9,526 nt of DNA, taken from an uncultured Caldilinea sp. GTDB lineage: Bacteria > Chloroflexota > Anaerolineae > Caldilineales > Caldilineaceae. The DNA lies in assembly GCA_937928035.1 (NCBI GenBank), contig CALFWA010000015.1, forward strand, positions 1 through 9,526, in the 5' to 3' direction. Each line of letters opens with the position of its first letter. The stretch's first letter is position 1. Under the pieces are notes generated by a model. That model saw only the letters and a program-made list of their open reading frames with translations. It was not told where the DNA came from and made no database searches. Below are positions 1 through 9,526 of this stretch, piece by piece. A program made the position numbers and the translations under genes.

Positions 1-459
<459 letters not shown>

Positions 460-492
460 AGGAATATCCTCAACCTTGTTTGCAAAAGGCGC

Positions 493-1953
<1,461 letters not shown>

Positions 1954-1990
1954 TGCAGCTTCCCCAAACTCAACAGGTGTAGTAAATCCA

Positions 1991-2018
1991 ATCTTAGCCG
2001 AAGAAGGTTAAATGTCAA
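1991..2018 (-). promoter_or_regulatory. Sigma70-type promoter for the polymerase-lipA transcript
   Basis: On the minus strand TTGACA (2013-2018, perfect -35) is followed after 16 bp by TAAGAT (1991-1996, 5 of 6 matches to TATAAT). Transcription would begin near 1984, giving a leader of about 31 nt before the TTG start at 1953. The element lies in the 91-bp gap between the P450 stop and the polymerase start, so the polymerase and lipA can be expressed independently of the P450. Assignment rests on the sequence match alone. Confidence 0.7.
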
Positions 2019-2044
2019 TCGAAACGGACGCCGGAACGCTTGCT

Positions 2045-3460
2045 TCAGCCCGCCGGCGGGCTGGCCCTGTTCCGCCGCTTTAAGATCACAGGCATGCCAT
2101 GGCGCGGGCGCAGCGTGATCTGCGGGTCGAGTTCGGCCACATAGCCAGGCGCCACCTGCACCTGATAGCGATGGGCAATCGTGGCGAGCAAGAGCTGACC
2201 TTCCATCCAGGCGAACGGCTCGCCGATGCAACGTCGCGGCCCGCCGCCAAAGGGGAAGTAGGCGAATTTGGGGCGGCGCTGTTCTTCTTCGGGCGCAAAG
2301 CGGTCCGGCTCGAAACGCTCTGGCTCCGGCCACAGATGCTCTAGTCTATGCGTCACATACGGACTGACGAGCACGCTGGCGCCCTTGCCAATCGATACGC
2401 CCGCCATCACATCGTCGGCGATGGCGAGCCGTCCCGTCGCCCAGGCGGGCGGATAGAGGCGCATCGCCTCGGCGAAGACGCGACGCGTGTACTCCAGGCC
2501 TGGTAGATCATCCCAGGTGAGCAGTCGCTGCGGCCGTTGCGGATCGCCTAGCAGGGCGTCCACCTCGGCGTGCAGCTTCGCTTCGACCTCCGGATGCTGG
2601 GAAAGAAGATAGAAAGTCCACGTCAGCGCAATGGCCGTCGTCTCGTGGCCGGCGATAAAGAGCGTGAGCACCTCGTCGCGCGCCAGGCGCTCGGACATGC
2701 GGCGATCCGCAGCGCTTGTGGCTTCTTCGTCCTGGGCCAGTACGATCATGGAGAGCAGATCGCCGTGGTCGACGCCCTCGGCGCGGCGCAAGCGAATCAT
2801 GGCGTAGATCAGATCGTCCAGCACCTTGAGGCGTCGGTTGCGCTCGCGTCGCTTGCGCAGGTCGAGGCGATCGATGAACTGTCCTAGCGGACCGATGCGA
2901 TTGAAGTCGAACATTTGAATCAGATCGGTGATGGCCTGACCGACCTGCCCAGCCTCTCGACTCACGTCGACGTCGAAGAGGCAGCGCGCCACAATCACCA
3001 TCGTCAGCCGCATCATCTCTTCGTGGAGGTCGAGCTGGGCGCCGTCGCGCCAGGTTGCCAGATGCTCATCGGCGTAACGGGTGATAATGTCGGCGTAGGC
3101 GGCGATGCGCTGGCGATGAAAGGCGGGCTGAATCATGCGCCGTTGGCGGGTGTGCAACGGCGGCTCGCTGGTCAATAACCCCTCGCCCAAGATGGGTTTG
3201 AGCGCCTGCAGCCCATAGCCCTTGTGATAGGCGCGATGATTGTCCACAAGCACATGCTTGACGTCTTCCGGCTCGCGCAACAGGTAGGCGCTCGTGTTGA
3301 AAAAGCGTAGGCGGACGATGCGCCCCATCTGCGCAGCCGTCATCATGGCGCCGAGCGGATCGGCGTTAAAGGCGGGCGCCGCCCCCCATAGCCAGTGGCC
3401 GGGGAAGTCCACTGGCCGGGTGAAGGATGAAATCGCAGGAAGCGCTTCGTGCGTCGTCAT
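2045..3460 (-). CDS. Cytochrome P450 monooxygenase
   Basis: Heme-thiolate monooxygenase of 471 residues. The landmarks are all present: I-helix oxygen-activation motif AGHETT (270-275), K-helix ExxR as EAMR (E331-R334), PERFEPDRF in the meander, and the heme loop FGGGPRRCIG with the proximal thiolate ligand C411. The WxxxR-like C-helix region appears as HTRQRRMIQPAFH. There is no N-terminal membrane anchor, so it is a soluble bacterial P450; overall style resembles the CYP102-heme-domain/CYP4-like group rather than CYP51, but the family number cannot be assigned by eye. No fused reductase and no ferredoxin or ferredoxin reductase is nearby, so its redox partner must be encoded elsewhere. Start chosen at 3460, where AAGGAG (3468-3473) lies 7 nt upstream; an ATG eight codons earlier (3484) would place that Shine-Dalgarno inside the gene. 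It is divergent from the DoxX-family gene and shares a control region with it. Substrate unknown. Confidence 0.93.
   Translation of the reverse strand: MTTHEALPAISSFTRPVDFPGHWLWGAAPAFNADPLGAMMTAAQMGRIVRLRFFNTSAYLLREPEDVKHVLVDNHRAYHKGYGLQALKPILGEGLLTSEPPLHTRQRRMIQPAFHRQRIAAYADIITRYADEHLATWRDGAQLDLHEEMMRLTMVIVARCLFDVDVSREAGQVGQAITDLIQMFDFNRIGPLGQFIDRLDLRKRRERNRRLKVLDDLIYAMIRLRRAEGVDHGDLLSMIVLAQDEEATSAADRRMSERLARDEVLTLFIAGHETTAIALTWTFYLLSQHPEVEAKLHAEVDALLGDPQRPQRLLTWDDLPGLEYTRRVFAEAMRLYPPAWATGRLAIADDVMAGVSIGKGASVLVSPYVTHRLEHLWPEPERFEPDRFAPEEEQRRPKFAYFPFGGGPRRCIGEPFAWMEGQLLLATIAHRYQVQVAPGYVAELDPQITLRPRHGMPVILKRRNRASPPAG
2046..2063. repeat. 18-bp perfect palindrome over the P450 stop codon
   Basis: CAGCCCGCCGGCGGGCTG is a perfect 18-bp palindrome that encodes the last residues of the P450 (SPPAG) and overlaps its TGA stop (2045-2047). 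In RNA it can fold into a 7-bp GC-rich stem with a CCGG loop. No T-run follows on either strand, so it is not a standard intrinsic terminator; it could be a 3'-end stabilising hairpin or simply a by-product of GC-rich codons. Confidence 0.55.
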
Positions 3461-3473
3461 ATCGGTGCTCCTT

Positions 3474-3507
3474 GCGCTCTTCATTGATTGACTTGTTCGG
3501 AGAGCGC
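3474..3507 (-). promoter_or_regulatory. Inverted repeat in the P450 leader, next to its RBS
   Basis: GCGCTCT (3474-3480) is exactly complementary to AGAGCGC (3501-3507), with a 20-nt loop; one G-U and one C-G pair can extend it inwards. It abuts the P450 Shine-Dalgarno (3468-3473), so a hairpin in the mRNA, or a protein bound to the DNA dyad, could affect P450 expression. No regulator is known for it. Confidence 0.35.
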
Positions 3508-3513
3508 CCGATT

Positions 3514-3529
3514 CGTGATAATTTTCACA
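3514..3529. promoter_or_regulatory. CRP-type operator
   Basis: CGTGATAATTTTCACA matches the CRP consensus TGTGA-N6-TCACA at 9 of 10 specified positions, with the GTGA/TCAC core fully symmetric. Its centre (3521.5) lies about 41.5 bp upstream of the start site predicted from the TATACT at 3551-3556, the classical position for class II activation by CRP/FNR-family proteins. It lies between the divergent P450 and doxX genes. Which protein binds and what effector it senses cannot be told. Confidence 0.5.
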
Positions 3530-3550
3530 TAACCGAACTGTTTCCTCTAG

Positions 3551-3556
3551 TATACT
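3551..3556 (+). promoter_or_regulatory. -10 element of the doxX promoter, possibly bidirectional
   Basis: TATACT fits the sigma70 -10 consensus (5 of 6). No good -35 hexamer occurs at 16-18 bp, as is common for activator-dependent promoters, and the CRP-type dyad takes that place. The element lies within AGTATACT, so TATACT can also be read on the minus strand (3549-3554) towards the P450; in that direction the CRP-type dyad would lie downstream of the start. Predicted plus-strand start near 3563. Confidence 0.45.
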
Positions 3557-3559
3557 GCG

Positions 3560-3569
3560 AACGATCGTT
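3560..3569. promoter_or_regulatory. AACGATCGTT palindrome over the predicted doxX start site
   Basis: A perfect 10-bp palindrome right at the predicted transcription start. AACG...CGTT half-sites are frequent in TetR-family operators, and a repressor here would block doxX. No regulator gene is in the window, so this is a position-based suggestion only. Confidence 0.3.
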
Positions 3570-3626
3570 TATTGCATGAAAAGCAGCTCACAATTGGCGC
3601 AGGGAGAAACGTGGAGGAAAAGACCA

Positions 3627-4148
<522 letters not shown>

Positions 4149-4170
4149 GGCACATCGCGCTTCATTTTTC

Positions 4171-4199
4171 TTGCTTGAGCGATCCGCTGGGCGTACAAT
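4171..4199 (+). promoter_or_regulatory. Candidate htpG promoter
   Basis: TTGCTT (4171-4176, 3 of 6 to TTGACA) and TACAAT (4194-4199, 5 of 6 to TATAAT) are separated by exactly 17 bp, giving a leader of about 45 nt before htpG. No CIRCE inverted repeat is seen in the gap, so HrcA control is not indicated. The weak -35 leaves this a moderate call. Confidence 0.45.
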
Positions 4200-4249
4200 A
4201 AAGCTTCTGATAAAGGTTGTGGCGACAATTGCGTCGAAGAGGAGGAGTT

Positions 4250-6139
<1,890 letters not shown>

Positions 6140-6237
6140 CACATAACGAAAACATGGCTTTCATGAAGCACGCACCGCGCAACAGCCGGACAATCCATTC
6201 CCCCAATGACAATATTACATCTGGAGATCGCGCAACC

Positions 6238-6990
<753 letters not shown>

Positions 6991-7130
6991 GAGTGCTTGC
7001 GCTCAAGACACTCCGCGCAGCTTGCTTGTTTCGGCGTTTCCTCACATCCTGCGCCTTGACGGTGTCGCAAACGATAAAGACTCGCCATTTTACACGAACC
7101 GAGCAGGGCCGAGGTCGAAAGGAAAGCTCC

Positions 7131-7634
7131 ATGACCCAAAGCGAAAACACGTCCAGGAAAGCTTCACGCAAATCCTCTAAAAGCGCCTCCGCCGCCGATG
7201 AGAGCCTGGAGGGCTTCACGGAAGAGGAGCACGCTGCAATGAGAGAGCGAGCCCAGGAGTTGAAAGCGGCGCGCCGTGCGAGGCGAGGAAGCAAGGTGGA
7301 CGAAGAAAGCGCCGTGCTCGCCAAGATTGCAGAGCTGCCGGAGCCGGACCGTTCGATGGGGATGCGGCTTCACGTCCTCATCAAAGCCAGCGCGCCGGCG
7401 CTTGCCCCGCGGCTCTGGTATGGCATGCCCGCCTACGCCAAGGACGGCAAAGTCGTTTGCTTCTTTCAGGCCGCGCAGAAATTCAACACGAGGTATTCCA
7501 CGCTTGGCTTCAGCGATGCAGCCCTGCTCGACGAGGGCGCCATGTGGCCAACCGCCTTCGCCCTGAAGGAACTCACCGAGGTTGAGGAGGAGAAAATCCG
7601 CACACTGATCAAGAAAGCTGTAGGCGAGGGGTAG
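7131..7634 (+). CDS. DUF1801/YdhG-like small protein
   Basis: 167 residues. The first third is low-complexity and strongly charged (serine/lysine-rich, then EEEHAAMRERAQELKAARRARR, probably helical). The C-terminal half carries the DUF1801/YdhG-like signature: a helix, then LAPRLWYGMPAYAKDGKVVCFFQAA, then FNTRYSTLGFSDAALLDEG and a terminal helix with ELTEVEEEKIRTLIKKAV. The family is related in fold to frataxin/CyaY-like proteins, and some members have been proposed as iron chaperones or DNA-associated proteins, but no reaction is established. Start at 7131 is supported by AAAGGA (7118-7123) with 7 nt spacing; upstream in-frame codons to 6987 overlap the aldolase stop and look non-coding. Its last 26 bp overlap the 3' end of the convergent cofC gene. 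It lies 140 bp after the aldolase, with no clear promoter or terminator between. Confidence 0.75.
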   Translation: MTQSENTSRKASRKSSKSASAADESLEGFTEEEHAAMRERAQELKAARRARRGSKVDEESAVLAKIAELPEPDRSMGMRLHVLIKASAPALAPRLWYGMPAYAKDGKVVCFFQAAQKFNTRYSTLGFSDAALLDEGAMWPTAFALKELTEVEEEKIRTLIKKAVGEG

Positions 7635-8396
7635 CGTTCTCCGCCGCGCTCGCCTCTGGGATTCGAGGCGAACTCTGTACATCTTGCTGAGATGCAGCAG
7701 ATGGGTTGGCAGGAGATTCGAGATCATGCCGCAAAACATGCTCCCATAGCGAAGAAAGATGGCTTCTTACTGCCGCCGATCGGATTGGGTCTGGCGAAAC
7801 GCCGAGCCACTCCGACAGGTCGGTGGGCGTGTCGAGGTCAAAATGGAGCGCAGGGCGGTCTACAACGCAAACCTCACACCCGGCGGCGCGCGCCCGCCGT
7901 CGATGCTCTTGACAGCTTCCGTCCCCAAAGGCAAGTGGGAAGGGGAGAGGCAGAGGAAGCAGCAACGCATTCGTGCCGCCGTCTCGGCTCGGCGCAATCA
8001 CCACAGATGAAGGGTGGCGGCGAAATGGCTCAACCAGGCTGCACAGGTCTTCAGGCCGGAGTCGAGGCAGGTCTGAGGGCAACAGCAGCGCCGCCTCTGC
8101 GCCCGAAGCAGCGGCGAACGCGCAGGACTGCGTGAAAGCAGCGTTGAGTTCACATCCTTGCTCTTCAAGCGGAAGCGCGCTGCAGCGCGCCGCTGTCGCC
8201 AGGGCCGCAGGGTCGCGACTCACGACCACCGTGCGCTCGAACAATTGCGTCGCAGCTGCGATGGACAAGGTGCGCGCCAATAGATGCACACTGAGTTTTG
8301 CACGTTGGTCTTTTGAGAGAACGTCGCTTAATCGACTCTTGGCTTCATAAAAGGGCTTGACCGGCACAATCAGCCACAATTTTAGGTGGTGAACTT

Positions 8397-8400
<4 letters not shown>
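7609..8400 (-). CDS. cofC: 2-phospho-L-lactate (or PEP) guanylyltransferase, F420 synthesis
   Basis: Nucleotidyltransferase that uses GTP to activate 2-phospho-L-lactate (CofC) or phosphoenolpyruvate (the FbiD type) for transfer to Fo by CofD. Seen in 263 residues: N-terminal nucleotide-binding IVPVKPFYEAKSRLS (11-25), LLPSDLPRL (106-114) with D110, APSRDGGTNALLL (136-148), FGDGSCQEH (158-166) and HFDLDTPTDL (186-195), all in family order. The catalytic core ends near residue 200; typical family members are about 210-220 residues. The extra 63 residues are polar, rich in S, A and P, show more A/T-ending codons than the core, and run into the convergent DUF1801 gene. The ATG at 8400 overlaps the cofD stop as ATGA, and there is no good Shine-Dalgarno, so translation is probably coupled to cofD. 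Whether it prefers phospholactate or PEP cannot be told by eye. Confidence 0.92.
7650..7671. repeat. 7-bp perfect stem-loop after the DUF1801 stop
   Basis: TCGCCTC (7650-7656) and GAGGCGA (7665-7671) form a perfect stem with an 8-nt loop, 15 bp after the DUF1801 stop and within the 3' tail of cofC. No T-run follows on either strand, so it is at best a weak or factor-dependent terminator for the convergent transcripts. GGCGAG (7623-7628) can pair with CTCGCC (7649-7654) as an alternative fold. Confidence 0.35.
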
Positions 8401-9442
<1,042 letters not shown>

Positions 9443-9446
<4 letters not shown>

Positions 9447-9526
9447 CTCCACACGAGACAGTCGGCAAGCGGGCGCCGCGCCTTTTGCTTGCTTTCCGCC
9501 GGATAGCCAAGCGTCAGAATCGCCTG
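9443..9526 (-). CDS. C-terminus of a nitroreductase-like protein (runs off the right edge)
   Basis: An open frame enters from the right edge and ends with TGA at 9443-9445. The 27 visible residues include AILTLGYPAES, then ARRPLADCLVW. An (L)GYP turn followed by a basic-RPL segment and a tryptophan near the end is typical of nitroreductase-family C-termini, where it closes the FMN fold. Because it overlaps cofD and so sits first in an F420 operon, it may be the nitroreductase domain of an FbiB-type protein, which reduces dehydro-F420-0 and, when fused to CofE, adds glutamates. Only the neighbourhood supports that narrower reading; a free-standing nitroreductase is equally possible. Confidence 0.5.

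Noticed and set aside
3576..3626. Upstream in-frame ATG giving a 17-residue longer DoxX-family protein
   Set aside because: No ribosome binding site precedes 3576, it is close to the predicted transcription start, and a good GGAGG precedes the internal ATG at 3627.
4154..4183. Possible terminator hairpin after the DoxX-family gene
   Set aside because: Only a 5-bp stem (ATCGC/GCGAT) with the T-run inside the loop, so not a terminator.
6154..6237. 28-codon N-terminal extension of the aldolase
   Set aside because: No Shine-Dalgarno before 6154 and the sequence does not resemble the family; the ATG at 6238 fits better.
7056..7078. TTGACG followed by GATAAA as a promoter for the DUF1801 gene
   Set aside because: The spacer is only 11 bp, too short for a sigma70 promoter; no better pair was seen in the 140-bp gap.
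7930..7960. Purine-rich tract on the plus strand
   Set aside because: It is explained by the Leu-Pro-Leu-Pro-Phe-Pro codons of cofC on the other strand.

Overview
The window is about 9.5 kb of fairly GC-rich bacterial chromosome, densely packed with genes and with no mobile elements, tRNAs, rRNAs or CRISPR. Genes for coenzyme F420 synthesis sit with lipoyl synthase, HtpG, a soluble cytochrome P450 and an O-antigen ligase-type polymerase. That mix, and the style of the proteins, would fit a member of the Chloroflexota (Caldilinea/Anaerolineae-like) or another F420-producing lineage. The taxonomic guess is inference and was not tested.

Layout. (A) 1-3460, minus strand: a P450 (2045-3460), then a multi-spanning polysaccharide polymerase/ligase-like protein (493-1953), then the 5' part of lipA (459 to beyond base 1). 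The polymerase gene has its own strong sigma70-type promoter just after the P450 stop, and lipA follows after only 33 bp, so those two are probably co-transcribed. (B) 3461-3626: a divergent control region. It holds a CRP-type dyad, a TATACT -10 element placed so that the dyad is centred near -41.5, a 10-bp palindrome over the predicted start site, and an inverted repeat next to the P450 ribosome binding site. (C) 3627-7634, plus strand: a DoxX-family membrane protein, htpG, a class II aldolase/adducin-family enzyme and a small DUF1801 (YdhG-like) protein. Each has its own Shine-Dalgarno; htpG has a plausible promoter of its own. (D) 7609-9526, minus strand: the 3' end of a nitroreductase-like gene, then cofD and cofC. 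Both junctions can be read as ATGA stop/start overlaps, so this is an F420-biosynthesis operon whose start lies beyond the right edge.

How they work together. CofC activates 2-phospho-L-lactate (or phosphoenolpyruvate) with GTP and CofD transfers the product to Fo. The upstream nitroreductase-like protein could be the FbiB-type partner that finishes F420 (dehydro-F420 reduction and/or glutamylation), but only its last 27 residues are visible. The other genes look like independent functions: lipoate cofactor, cell-surface polysaccharide, oxidative metabolism, chaperone and sugar-phosphate aldolase. The least ordinary signals are the P450/doxX control region and the degenerate-looking C-terminal tail of CofC, which runs into the convergent DUF1801 gene. 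No clearly new multi-gene system was found.
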